Positions 1 to 6,675 of a DNA stretch of 9,566 bases are shown here, in pieces (positions within the stretch are counted from its first letter, which is position 1; the number at the start of each line of letters is the position of its first letter). Both the position numbers and the translations under genes were made by a program. Source of the DNA: an uncultured Flavihumibacter sp. (GTDB taxonomy: Bacteria > Bacteroidota > Bacteroidia > Chitinophagales > Chitinophagaceae); NCBI GenBank assembly GCA_946481605.1, contig CAMLPA010000101.1, forward strand, positions 1 to 9,566, written 5' to 3'. The notes under the pieces are model-generated. The model was not told where the DNA came from. It ran no database searches and worked only from the letters and a program-made list of their open reading frames with translations.

Positions 1-803
1 AGCCCGGCCACTTCATCCATGCTTTTTTTGAAAACCGGCAGCCGGGAATAATGTTGTTCTTCTACTTTCCTTTTGAGGTCCTGAAACGAAGTATTGTAAT
101 CGATGCCCGACACATCGAGGCGTGTGCGCATAATCTGCTTCACCGTGATGTTCCCGAATTTTACAATGCCTTTCAGGATATTTTTTTCTTCTTCGCTGGC
201 ATCGCCATTGGAAGTAAGGTCAATCGCATCATCCAATTCTTTGAGCGAATACTGCTGGCTTTTCGCGCCCAGCCTTTTCTCCAGGCTATCGGAATAGCCA
301 ACGAGCCAGCCGCTGAACCCGCGCAGCAGGGAATGAATGGCGGCCACCACCGGAGCTGCGCTGTATGCGAAACGAAGGTTATTTTGTGTGGCCCATACTT
401 TGGGAAGCACCTCCCCGAAAAGCATCAGCACGAATCCAATGATCCCGATTTTGATCGCATAAAGCAGGATGGTATTATCGATGCCCGTCAGCACCATATC
501 GATCGCGAAATTGGAAAGAATAATGAGACAGATGTTTACGAAACTGTTGGCGATCAGCAAGGATGCCAGCAATGTTTTGGGGGCGGAGAGCAGTTCGATG
601 ATCTTACGGGCAGTAGCGTGCTGCCTGGTTTTGAGCATGTTCAGGTCCTTATAGGTAAGGGAGAAGAAGGCAACTTCCGCACCTGATACAAGGAAGGAGA
701 AAATAAGCAATACGATGATAACGATAAGCAGCACCGTTGTTCCCTGCGAGCTGGCCTGGAGCAGGAAAAACGAATGGGGTATGTCAACCGTGTGAGGGTC
801 CAA
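1..803 (-). CDS. gldE: GldE-like gliding-motility membrane protein (CNNM/DUF21 plus CBS domains), 3' part missing
   Basis: Reading leftward from 803 there is an uninterrupted frame of 267 codons that runs off the window. An in-frame TAA lies just upstream, and the only plausible start before the first membrane segment is a TTG at 801-803, giving MDPHTVDIP; no ATG is available. Residues about 22-38 are a hydrophobic helix followed by SGAEVAFFSL (40-49), and further hydrophobic segments lie near 76-99, 111-129 and 147-168. GEVLPK at 130-135 is typical of the DUF21/CNNM transmembrane domain. From about 217 a CBS domain begins (VKQIMRTRLDV, then YSRLPVF). The C-terminal CBS/CorC-HlyC part lies outside the window. 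GldE is a membrane protein linked in Flavobacterium to gliding and type IX secretion, acting with the lipoprotein GldD; CNNM relatives are linked to Mg2+ or other cation transport. The position after ssb and mutY supports gldE over a generic hemolysin-family protein. The TTG start is inferred. Confidence 0.88.
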   Translation of the reverse strand, partial: MDPHTVDIPHSFFLLQASSQGTTVLLIVIIVLLIFSFLVSGAEVAFFSLTYKDLNMLKTRQHATARKIIELLSAPKTLLASLLIANSFVNICLIILSNFAIDMVLTGIDNTILLYAIKIGIIGFVLMLFGEVLPKVWATQNNLRFAYSAAPVVAAIHSLLRGFSGWLVGYSDSLEKRLGAKSQQYSLKELDDAIDLTSNGDASEEEKNILKGIVKFGNITVKQIMRTRLDVSGIDYNTSFQDLKRKVEEQHYSRLPVFKKSMDEVAG

Positions 804-857
804 AGCGATGGGTTTTCGTTAAGAATTGGGCAAATCTAAGGATTAGACTTCAGAGAA

Positions 858-1295
858 TCAGAAGCTGAGGTCTTCATTGGGATCTGAGAGCGGTGGAATA
901 TCGTGGTTTCCGAGTCCTTCCATCCCTTCTCCGTTGGGAAGATGTGCCGGTCCGTGCCCGTCGGCTCTTTTATCCAGCATAATCAGGTTATCCCCCACTA
1001 CTTCTGTTGCAAATTTTTTATTGCCTTCCTTATCCTCCCAACTGCGGGTTCTTAATCTTCCTTCAATGTACACCAGGCTTCCTTTGTGGAGGTATTTCTG
1101 GGCGAGTTCGGCGAGGCCGCGCCAGAGTACCACTGTATGCCATTCCGTTTGCGAGATCAGTTTGCCTGCTCTGTCTTTATAGGTTTCCGTTGTTGCCAGC
1201 GGGAACTTTGCCACCGCTATGTTTCCTTCCAGGAACTGCACATCCGGATCTTTACCGAGGTTTCCAATGAGCATCACTCTGTTAACGCCACGCAT
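858..1295 (-). CDS. ssb: Single-stranded DNA-binding protein
   Basis: The 145-residue protein begins MRGVNRVMLIGNLGKDP, the characteristic start of bacterial SSB. An OB fold runs to about residue 107, with aromatic and basic positions such as EWHTVVLW (51-58), YLHKGSLVYIEGRLRTRSW (68-86) and the final strand ending NLIMLDKR. SSB coats single-stranded DNA in replication, repair and recombination, normally as a tetramer, and recruits partners through its C-terminal tip. The linker (about 108-137) is short for the family. The tip reads DPNEDLSF, acidic and ending in Phe, but with Ser where Pro usually precedes the final Phe. The gene lies 65 nt after mutY and 54 nt before gldE, all on the minus strand, which fits one operon. 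No Shine-Dalgarno sequence is seen, as expected in Bacteroidota. Confidence 0.95.
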   Translation of the reverse strand: MRGVNRVMLIGNLGKDPDVQFLEGNIAVAKFPLATTETYKDRAGKLISQTEWHTVVLWRGLAELAQKYLHKGSLVYIEGRLRTRSWEDKEGNKKFATEVVGDNLIMLDKRADGHGPAHLPNGEGMEGLGNHDIPPLSDPNEDLSF

Positions 1296-1360
1296 AGTGT
1301 ATTGATTTGTTGATTTTACAAACTCCTTTCTGATATATGCCTTTTAAAGTTAACTGAATT

Positions 1361-2431
1361 TCAGGTAAAATGAAAGAAATGTTTTGCCTCCTGAAACCGT
1401 TTTAAAACGATGGGGAAAGCATATTCAGAGAGCCTGTTGAAAGGCACATGCAGGTATGTTTCTCCCAGTTGCGGTTCCAGCAATAACCGCGCCGCCACTA
1501 CCTGTACATGCAATGTCTGGTGCGTAAGCACATGTTTTACAACAGGTAAAGGTTGTACGGCTGCTATACCGGGCAGGGATATACGGCGAATCAACTCATC
1601 CGCTGAAACAGGTTCATCTGTTTCTATCAATATGAATTCATGCAGGTCCTTCCATATATCCTTATCCGTTCTTTTCCGGATGTAAACTCCGTTATTATAC
1701 GTGGCGGCAACATAGTTTAAATACCGGGTCCTCTTGACCAGTTGCTTGGATTTTACAGGAAGTTTTGCAACGGTATTGGTATGAAAGGCGACACAATCTT
1801 TGTTCAGCGGACAGCTCTCACAGGATGGCTGCTTCGGGGTGCACACCAATGCCCCGAAATCCATGATGGCCTGGTTCCATTCGGCAGGGTTCTTTTTATC
1901 GAGCCATGCCTCCGCTAAGGCGGCAAAGTGTTTCTTTCCTTCCGTGGAATCGATCGGCACTGCTGAACCGGTGTACCTCGACAATACCCTGAACACATTG
2001 CCATCCAGCACGGCATGTGGCAACCCGAACGCGAAGGACGCTATAGCGGCAGCGGTGTATGCCCCTACTCCTTTCAACGAAAGAATATCTTCGTAAGCCG
2101 AAGGAAAATTTCCACCAAACTCAGTGTGCACCCTTCTTGCGGTAAACAAAAGATTACGGCAGCGGGAATAATAGCCCAATCCCTCCCACAGCTTGAAAAC
2201 CGCATCATCAGGCGCTTTCGCCAACGCGGAGATGGTAGGATAAGTTGTAATGAAGCGTTCATAATATGCCCTGCCCTGCTCCACTCTTGTTTGCTGCAAA
2301 ATAATTTCGCTGAGCCAGATGCGGTAAGGGTCCTTTTCTCCTTTCCAGGGCATTTCCCGTGCATTCAATGTCCTGTTCCATTCCAAGAGGCGCGTTGTGG
2401 GGTTCTGTTTGTTGGTCATATTCCCCGGCAT
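1361..2431 (-). CDS. mutY: A/G-specific adenine DNA glycosylase
   Basis: The 356-residue protein removes adenine mispaired with 8-oxoguanine in the base-excision GO pathway. The N-terminal helix-hairpin-helix glycosylase domain carries LSEIILQQT (40-48), with catalytic Glu42. The hairpin LKGVGAYTAAAI (119-130) is followed by VLDGNVFRVLSRY (141-153), with catalytic Asp143. A [4Fe-4S] loop has Cys at 197, 204, 207 and 213, spaced C-x6-C-x2-C-x5-C as in MutY and EndoIII. The C-terminal part (about 225-350) fits the NUDIX-like domain that recognises 8-oxoG, including HVLTHQTLHVQV (300-311), which resembles the family's H-x-FSH loop region. Met5 (start codon 2417-2419) is an equally good start and would trim four residues. 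The gene heads the leftward run mutY-ssb-gldE and diverges from the HU gene. All key residues are present. Confidence 0.96.
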   Translation of the reverse strand: MPGNMTNKQNPTTRLLEWNRTLNAREMPWKGEKDPYRIWLSEIILQQTRVEQGRAYYERFITTYPTISALAKAPDDAVFKLWEGLGYYSRCRNLLFTARRVHTEFGGNFPSAYEDILSLKGVGAYTAAAIASFAFGLPHAVLDGNVFRVLSRYTGSAVPIDSTEGKKHFAALAEAWLDKKNPAEWNQAIMDFGALVCTPKQPSCESCPLNKDCVAFHTNTVAKLPVKSKQLVKRTRYLNYVAATYNNGVYIRKRTDKDIWKDLHEFILIETDEPVSADELIRRISLPGIAAVQPLPVVKHVLTHQTLHVQVVAARLLLEPQLGETYLHVPFNRLSEYAFPIVLKRFQEAKHFFHFT

Positions 2432-2551
2432 GAATTTTGAATCTTCATTCTCAATAATTTACGCTTAAAAAAAAAGCGGGGGATCAGAAAAAATATTTAA
2501 TTTGTTCCATATTATATATAAAATACAACATCTTTCCCCTTAGATTTGTTG

Positions 2552-2558
2552 TACTTTG
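2552..2558 (+). promoter_or_regulatory. Candidate Bacteroidota -7 element for the HU gene
   Basis: TACTTTG lies 34 nt upstream of the HU ATG and resembles the Bacteroidota sigma-ABfr -7 element TAnnTTTG with one base missing. A second, exact match, TAGATTTG, occurs at 2541-2548. Neither has a clear TTTG -33 element at the usual 19-21 nt spacing, so which one is used, if either, is uncertain. The gap is very AT-rich (for example ATTATATATAAAATA around 2511-2525) and also has to hold the mutY promoter on the other strand. Confidence 0.3.
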
Positions 2559-2592
2559 AAAATCAATTCAGTAACATAAAATATGTTCAGTT

Positions 2593-2883
2593 ATGAGAAA
2601 AGCCGATCTCATCAATCAAATATCTGAAAAAACAGGTATTCCAAAAGTTGATGTACTGGTGACGCTTGAAACCATGTTCAAAGAAGTAAAAGGTGCGCTT
2701 GCAAATGGCGAAAACATTTACATCCGTGGATTCGGCAGTTTCATTACCAAAAAAAGGGCCGCTAAAATCGGGCGTAACATCAAGCGCAACGTGGCTGTTC
2801 ACATTCCCGAACATTTCATTCCTGCCTTCAAACCCGCAAAAGAATTTGTACAGGAGGTAAAGAAACTGAAAAAGGAGGAGTAA
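2593..2883 (+). CDS. HU/IHF-family DNA-binding protein
   Basis: The protein has 96 residues, slightly longer than the usual 90. MRKADLINQISEKTG at the N-terminus matches the helical dimerisation half of HU/IHF. NIYIRGFGSF (41-50) is the start of the beta arm and the family signature region; KKRAAKIGRNIKRN (53-66) is the basic DNA-contacting arm, and IPEHFIPAFKPAKEF (71-85) the return strand and last helix. The arm tip has HIPEHFIP where classic HU has an R-N-P type turn, which resembles Bacteroidota HU/IHF paralogues. The C-terminus adds a lysine-rich tail (KKLKKEE). Such proteins bend DNA and compact the nucleoid. The gene starts a plus-strand run: the TPR gene begins 24 nt after its stop. 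The sequence cannot separate HU from IHF, so no symbol is given. Confidence 0.93.
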   Translation: MRKADLINQISEKTGIPKVDVLVTLETMFKEVKGALANGENIYIRGFGSFITKKRAAKIGRNIKRNVAVHIPEHFIPAFKPAKEFVQEVKKLKKEE

Positions 2884-2907
2884 TTTCGCGTTCTAATTAA
2901 GCAGAAC

Positions 2908-3774
2908 GTGAAGAGACAGCAAATGATTCTTGCGGGAAGCGGCATAGCGCTGCTGGCCCTTATCTTTTTTTTCGCACCCGTAACCAAACCGGTGCAGGCG
3001 GCTACAGCAGCAACCGAACACCATGAAGGTGACGGGCACGACCATAGCCATGGCGAAGCGGCAGCCCTTTCTATTGAAGCTATCCTGGCTTCCTCCAAAC
3101 AAAATTTAAGCCCCACCCAACTGGAGTATGTGACCAGGCTCGAAAATGCCGTGGTGCGCGGAGACGTTAAGAATCAATCAGTTCACACCTATCATCAACT
3201 GGCGAGATTCTGGAAAGACTCCGTAAAAAGTTTTATTCCATACGCTTTTTACACCGGAGAAGCAGCGAAGTTGGAAAATTCTGAAAAAAACCTCAACTTT
3301 GCAGCCAATTTATTTTTAGGCAACCTGCAGGTTCAATCCAATTCAGCCTTAAAGGCATGGATGGCCGGGGAAGCCAAAACGTTGTTTGAAAAGGCTTTGG
3401 AGTTGAATCCCGCAAACGATTCAGCAAAAGTAGGACTTGGAAGTTGCTACTTTTTCGGAAACCTCGGCGCACCCATGGAAGGCATTGGCAAAATCAGGGA
3501 GGTGGCTGAAAGGGATCCGGAAAACATGTATGCACAGTTTATGTTGGGTGTGGGCGGTATAATGTCCGGCCAGCTCGACAAAGCAGCAGAAAGGTTCAAA
3601 ACGGTGATGGCGAAGCAACCGGAAAACGCAGAAGCCGTACTGAGACTCGCTGAAGTGTACGAGATGCAGCACAAGAACCAGGAAGCGATTGACCTGTACG
3701 AAAAAAGCAAAGCACTGATCAACAACCCGGAATTCCGCGAAGCCGTGGATGAAAGGATAAAGAGTTTGAAATAA
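2908..3774 (+). CDS. Exported tetratricopeptide-repeat protein with a His-rich N-terminal segment
   Basis: The 288-residue protein starts at GTG 2908 (MKRQQMILAGSG). An ATG at 2923 is an alternative but would remove the basic n-region of the signal peptide, so GTG is preferred. Residues 7-24 are hydrophobic, and VQA at 29-31 gives a plausible signal peptidase I site, so the protein is probably periplasmic or anchored by an uncleaved signal. Residues 38-48 are rich in His, Asp and Gly (HHEGDGHDHSH). After a helical region, TPR-like helix pairs occupy about 150-270, with family patterns such as LFEKALELNP (159-168), AERFKTVMAKQPENAEAVLRLA (227-248) and EAIDLYEKSKAL (259-270). TPRs normally scaffold protein contacts, and no catalytic motif is seen. 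Close spacing to HU and to the small basic gene suggests cotranscription. The specific role is unknown. Confidence 0.85.
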   Translation: MKRQQMILAGSGIALLALIFFFAPVTKPVQAATAATEHHEGDGHDHSHGEAAALSIEAILASSKQNLSPTQLEYVTRLENAVVRGDVKNQSVHTYHQLARFWKDSVKSFIPYAFYTGEAAKLENSEKNLNFAANLFLGNLQVQSNSALKAWMAGEAKTLFEKALELNPANDSAKVGLGSCYFFGNLGAPMEGIGKIREVAERDPENMYAQFMLGVGGIMSGQLDKAAERFKTVMAKQPENAEAVLRLAEVYEMQHKNQEAIDLYEKSKALINNPEFREAVDERIKSLK

Positions 3775-3807
3775 TTTTGATTGATAATAACATAAACTAA
3801 TTGAGTT

Positions 3808-3900
3808 ATGCCTTGTGGTAAAAAGAGAAAGCGTCATAAGATAGCAACGCATAAGCGTAAAAAAAGACTGAGAAAGAACCGTCATAAGAAGAAGAAGTAA
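3808..3900 (+). CDS. 30-residue basic AURKAIP1/COX24-domain (mS38/bS22-like) ribosomal-type protein
   Basis: ATG 3808 to TAA 3898-3900 encodes 30 residues that are almost all Lys, Arg and His: it starts MPCGKKRKRHK, continues IATHKRKKRLRKNRH and ends in KKKK. This matches the short COX24_C/AURKAIP1-type proteins I recall as conserved in Bacteroidota. Relatives include mitochondrial mS38 and the mycobacterial small-subunit protein bS22, which bind rRNA. A role as a small-subunit ribosomal protein is therefore an inference from family, not seen directly. The gene lies 33 nt after the TPR gene and is followed by a perfect 12-bp hairpin, which makes it the last gene of the HU-TPR transcript or a short unit of its own. 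RNase G follows. The length and composition would escape most gene callers, but the reading frame and position are good. Confidence 0.8.
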   Translation: MPCGKKRKRHKIATHKRKKRLRKNRHKKKK

Positions 3901-3929
3901 TCTCTGGTTCTTATACTATATCTGTTTCT

Positions 3930-3960
3930 GTAAGCCGGGAATACCTTTCCCGGCTTACTT
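3930..3960 (+). terminator. Probable terminator after the small basic gene
   Basis: Bases 3930-3941 pair perfectly with 3947-3958 (12 bp around GTAAGCCGGGA, loop TACCT). The stem is GC-rich at its centre and lies 30 nt after the small gene's stop codon. Only two T residues follow directly, so the U-tract is weak. It would separate the HU-TPR-small protein unit from the RNase gene, or allow partial read-through. Confidence 0.65.
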
Positions 3961-4096
3961 GACTTTCGCTGATGCTGTAATCAAATAAAGCCTCGACAGC
4001 AATAATACACGGTGTTTCTGCGTATATACGGCTGTGTTATGGCCCCTAAACAGCATTCCTGTAGATGTATGGCTGTAGTTCGTAAAGAAAAATCTA

Positions 4097-5647
4097 GTGA
4101 ACAAGGAACTGATAATAAACGCGGTACCTCAGGGTGTAGAGATTGCATTGCTGGAGGATAAAAAGCTGGTTGAGCTTCATAATGAAAAGAATGATGCCAA
4201 CTTCGCCGTGGGCGATCTGTACCTGGGAAAGGTCAAAAAGCTGATCCCCGGACTGAACGCCGCATTCGTGGATGTGGGTTTTGAAAAAGATGCTTTTCTT
4301 CATTATACCGACCTTAGCCCCTACGCCAGGTCTATCCTGAAGTTCACGCAGATGGCTATGGTGGATCAAACGCCAGAAGGCTTCGATTTCGGCAAATTCA
4401 CCGTAGAACCCGAGATCGTTAAAACAGGTAAGGTAAACGAAGTGCTGGGTGGCAAACCCAATATCCTCGTTCAGATCCTGAAAGAACCCATCGCCGCCAA
4501 AGGCCCCCGCCTCAGTTGCGAAATATCGCTGCCAGGCAGGTTCGTGGTACTCACGCCTTTCAACGATATCATCGCCGTTTCCAGAAAGATACACTCCGCT
4601 GAAGAAAGAAAAAGACTGCAGCGCATCGTGGAATCCATCAAAACAAAAAACTTCGGGGTAATCGTAAGGACCGCCGCCGAAGGAAAGAATACGGCCGAAC
4701 TGCACGAAGACCTGAGCACGCTCATCGAAACATGGCACACCATTCAGCGTAACCTCAAAGGCTCGGTAGCCCCCGCCAAGATTCTGAGTGAGCAAACCAA
4801 GACCACCAGCATTTTACGTGACCTGCTCAACGAAGACTTCAATAAGATTGTGCTCAACGATAAAACGATCTTCAACGATACCAAGAGTTATATCCAGAAA
4901 ATCGCGCCCGAAAAAGCCGATATCGTTTCGTTCTACAACTCAGGTGCCCCCATATTCGACCATTTCGGAGTAACCAAACAGGTGAAGTCGGCTTTCGGTA
5001 AAACCGTGAACCTCAACTCCGGCGCATATCTTATTATAGAACATACCGAAGCACTGCACGTAATCGATGTAAACAGCGGCTACAAAAGTGTGAGCAACAA
5101 CCAGGAACAGAACGCCCTGGAGACCAACCTGGAAGCGGCGGAAGAAATCGCCCGTCAACTCCGGCTTCGCGACCTCGGTGGTATCATCGTGGTGGATTTC
5201 ATTGATATGAAACTGCCCGACAACAAAAAAGCACTGGCCGATGCCATGGAGAAATTCATGCGGCCCGACCGCGCCAAACACGCGGTACTGCCCATCTCCA
5301 AATTCGGCCTGATGCAGATCACCCGGCAAAGGATGAAGCCGGAGATCAATATCAATACACAGGAAGTATGTCCTTCCTGCAACGGTACCGGTAAAATCAC
5401 CTCCACGCTGGTGCTGGAAGATGAGATCGAAAAGAACCTCAGCTACCTGGTTACCCATCAGCACAACAACCTGACCCTGATGGTGCACCCCATTCTATAC
5501 GCTTACCTTACCAAAGGATGGCTCTTCTCCAAAGCCCGCAAATGGCAAAGGAAACACAAGACCAGGCTCACGATTAAAGAAAATACGAACTACCACCTTA
5601 CCGAGTTTAACTTCTTCGATCAGCACGATGAGCAGATTAAGTTGTAG
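4097..5647 (+). CDS. rng: RNase E/G-family endoribonuclease
   Basis: The 516-residue protein starts at GTG 4097; an in-frame TAG at 4076-4078 and no other start between them make this start firm. It is a single-strand-specific endonuclease of mRNA decay and rRNA maturation, acting in the cytoplasm. An S1 RNA-binding domain opens the protein (GDLYLGKVKKLIPGLNAAFVDV, 39-60, then DAFLHYTDL, 65-73), with a linker insert near 76-110. The DNase I-like catalytic part contains HVIDVNSG (321-328, Asp324) and GGIIVVDFIDM (361-371, Asp367), the two metal-binding aspartates of the family. CPSCNGTG (425-432) is the zinc-link motif that joins subunits. The length matches RNase G (about 490-520), with no long C-terminal degradosome scaffold as in E. 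coli RNase E. It lies downstream of the bS22-like gene and ends at a strong terminator. Confidence 0.95.
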   Translation: MNKELIINAVPQGVEIALLEDKKLVELHNEKNDANFAVGDLYLGKVKKLIPGLNAAFVDVGFEKDAFLHYTDLSPYARSILKFTQMAMVDQTPEGFDFGKFTVEPEIVKTGKVNEVLGGKPNILVQILKEPIAAKGPRLSCEISLPGRFVVLTPFNDIIAVSRKIHSAEERKRLQRIVESIKTKNFGVIVRTAAEGKNTAELHEDLSTLIETWHTIQRNLKGSVAPAKILSEQTKTTSILRDLLNEDFNKIVLNDKTIFNDTKSYIQKIAPEKADIVSFYNSGAPIFDHFGVTKQVKSAFGKTVNLNSGAYLIIEHTEALHVIDVNSGYKSVSNNQEQNALETNLEAAEEIARQLRLRDLGGIIVVDFIDMKLPDNKKALADAMEKFMRPDRAKHAVLPISKFGLMQITRQRMKPEININTQEVCPSCNGTGKITSTLVLEDEIEKNLSYLVTHQHNNLTLMVHPILYAYLTKGWLFSKARKWQRKHKTRLTIKENTNYHLTEFNFFDQHDEQIKL

Positions 5648-5649
5648 GA

Positions 5650-5676
5650 ATTTTGAATGATGGATTTTGGATGATG
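5650..5676 (+). repeat. Left copy of an inverted intergenic repeat
   Basis: Directly after the RNase stop codon are two similar units of about 14 nt in tandem, TTTTGAATGATGGA and TTTTGGATGATGAA (5651-5678). Bases 5650-5666 (17 nt) are an exact inverted match to 5853-5869. The pair brackets the RNase terminator. Confidence 0.7.
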
Positions 5677-5704
5677 AATTAGCATAATAACCAAAGAAAC
5701 TTAT

Positions 5705-5748
5705 ATAAGAATGGCGCATCGGATTTGATGCGCCATTCTTATTTTTTA
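5705..5748 (+). terminator. Strong intrinsic terminator of the RNase gene
   Basis: Bases 5705-5720 and 5727-5742 form a perfect 16-bp stem (core AAGAATGGCGCATC) with a 6-nt loop, GGATTT. A run of six T follows at 5743-5748. It lies 57 nt after the RNase stop codon. On the other strand there is no matching T-run next to the stem, so it mainly serves plus-strand transcription. Confidence 0.92.
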
Positions 5749-5852
5749 TACCGGGTAATTATATGATCAGGGCATATTCCTTCTAACAAATTTGCTTACG
5801 CCTCATATTCGGCACAGAATATACTCAACTTCACTGTCCCTATCAACCGCCC

Positions 5853-5880
5853 AATCCATCATTCAAAATCCATCATCCAA
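5853..5880 (-). repeat. Right copy of the inverted intergenic repeat
   Basis: Read on the minus strand this is a TTGGATGATGGA unit followed by a TTTTGAATGATGGATT unit: the same two variants as the left copy, in the opposite order. It ends 7 nt before the metallopeptidase stop codon. The exact 17-nt match to 5650-5666 is at 5853-5869. Confidence 0.7.
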
Positions 5881-5887
5881 CATCTCA

Positions 5888-6577
5888 CTACTCTCTTCTT
5901 GAACCTGAAAGGTAAATCAGCAGGTACTGTACCAAGGTAACTATGGAGGCAATAGCTGCTACCACATAAGTCATTGCAGCCCATTTCAAAGCGTCTTTAG
6001 CCAGAGGATATTCCCGCTCGTTGGTCACGTTGGTGCGTTCCAGCCAAGCCAGCGCCCTTTTGCTCGCGTCAAATTCTACCGGGAGTGTAATCACGGAAAA
6101 CAAAGTGGTAACGCCAAACAAAATCACACCTCCAAGCAACAGCGCCGGGAATGTTTGAACCATAAAAACACCGGCCAGCAATACCCATTGTACGATCGAA
6201 GAACTGAATTGCACCGCCGGAACCAGTTTTGAGCGCATGGTAAGCCATTGGTAAGCTGTCGCATGCTGAACAGCGTGACCGCATTCGTGCGCTGCAACGG
6301 CCGCCGCGGCCACACTATTACTGTGGTAAACATCAGGGCTCAGGTTTACCGTCTTGTTGGTGGGATTATAGTGATCCGAAAGGAATCCATCCACAGAAAC
6401 CACCTTCACGTCGGTTATTCCATTCTCCCGTAACATCTTTTCCGCTACCTCGCGCCCTGTAAGCCCACTTCTCAAAGCCACCTCAGAATATTGCTTGAAT
6501 TTGCTTTTCAGTCTCCACGACACCAGCATACTAACCAGCAGGAAGAAAATGGAGACCAACATAATTTCGAATGTCAT
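5888..6577 (-). CDS. Membrane zinc metallopeptidase, YugP type (Zn_peptidase_2)
   Basis: The protein has 229 residues, the usual family length. An N-terminal membrane helix (about 5-21) is followed by a soluble segment with the family-like GLTGREVAEKMLRENGI (38-54), VDGFLSDHYNPTNKTVNLS (62-80) and VYHSNSVAAAAVAAHECGHA (83-102). HECGH at 97-101 is the zinc-binding and catalytic HExxH motif (His97, Glu98, His101). LPVEFDASKRA (155-165) carries Glu158, a likely third ligand. Further hydrophobic stretches follow at about 118-155 and 190-223. The family is membrane-bound with poorly known substrates. The gene converges on the RNase gene and diverges from radA. The start MTFEIMLVSIFF puts a helix at the N-terminus. 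No other gene shares its strand nearby, so it is probably transcribed alone. Confidence 0.92.
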   Translation of the reverse strand: MTFEIMLVSIFFLLVSMLVSWRLKSKFKQYSEVALRSGLTGREVAEKMLRENGITDVKVVSVDGFLSDHYNPTNKTVNLSPDVYHSNSVAAAAVAAHECGHAVQHATAYQWLTMRSKLVPAVQFSSSIVQWVLLAGVFMVQTFPALLLGGVILFGVTTLFSVITLPVEFDASKRALAWLERTNVTNEREYPLAKDALKWAAMTYVVAAIASIVTLVQYLLIYLSGSRRE

Positions 6578-6607
6578 AAGTATCTCTTTTTTAACTCATA
6601 ATCTAGC

Positions 6608-6620
6608 TATCAAATTGATA
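6608..6620. promoter_or_regulatory. Perfect palindrome, possible operator of the metallopeptidase gene
   Basis: TATCAA and TTGATA are exact reverse complements separated by one A. The minus-strand reading, TATCAATTTGATA, includes TCAATTTG, one base from the TAnnTTTG promoter element, so a repressor site overlapping the promoter is possible. This rests on one site only. Confidence 0.3.
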
Positions 6621-6675
6621 ACCATACCGTTTTTACACCCTAAAATTCCGCCTTTTTGTCGGTATAAAAAATTCT

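Noticed and set aside
51..686. Open frame of 211 codons on the plus strand
   Set aside because: It is antisense to gldE, whose minus-strand frame shows clear DUF21 and CBS motifs; the plus-strand translation has no recognisable domain.
2851..2880. Two AGGAGG Shine-Dalgarno-like sequences before the TPR gene
   Set aside because: Both lie within the Lys-Glu codons of the HU 3' end, 30 nt or more from the GTG start, and Bacteroidota ribosomes are known to make little use of Shine-Dalgarno pairing.
3421..3885. Open frame of 154 codons on the minus strand
   Set aside because: It is antisense to the TPR gene and the small basic gene and has no family features; Lys- and Glu-rich coding often leaves the opposite strand open.
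4021..4030. Perfect 10-bp palindrome CGTATATACG before the RNase gene
   Set aside because: It is short, with no second copy, no promoter match beside it and no T-run; chance is a sufficient explanation.
4039..4161. Possible short upstream ORF overlapping the RNase start (ATG 4039, TAA 4159-4161)
   Set aside because: It is in a different frame from the RNase gene, has no recognisable sequence character, and its second half simply overlaps the start of a well-supported gene.
4094..4795. Open frame of 233 codons on the minus strand
   Set aside because: It lies entirely opposite the S1 and early catalytic part of the RNase E/G gene, which is clearly the coding strand.
5805..5822. ATATTC/GAATAT hairpin downstream of the metallopeptidase
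   Set aside because: A 6-bp AT-rich stem without a T-run on the minus strand is too weak to call a terminator.
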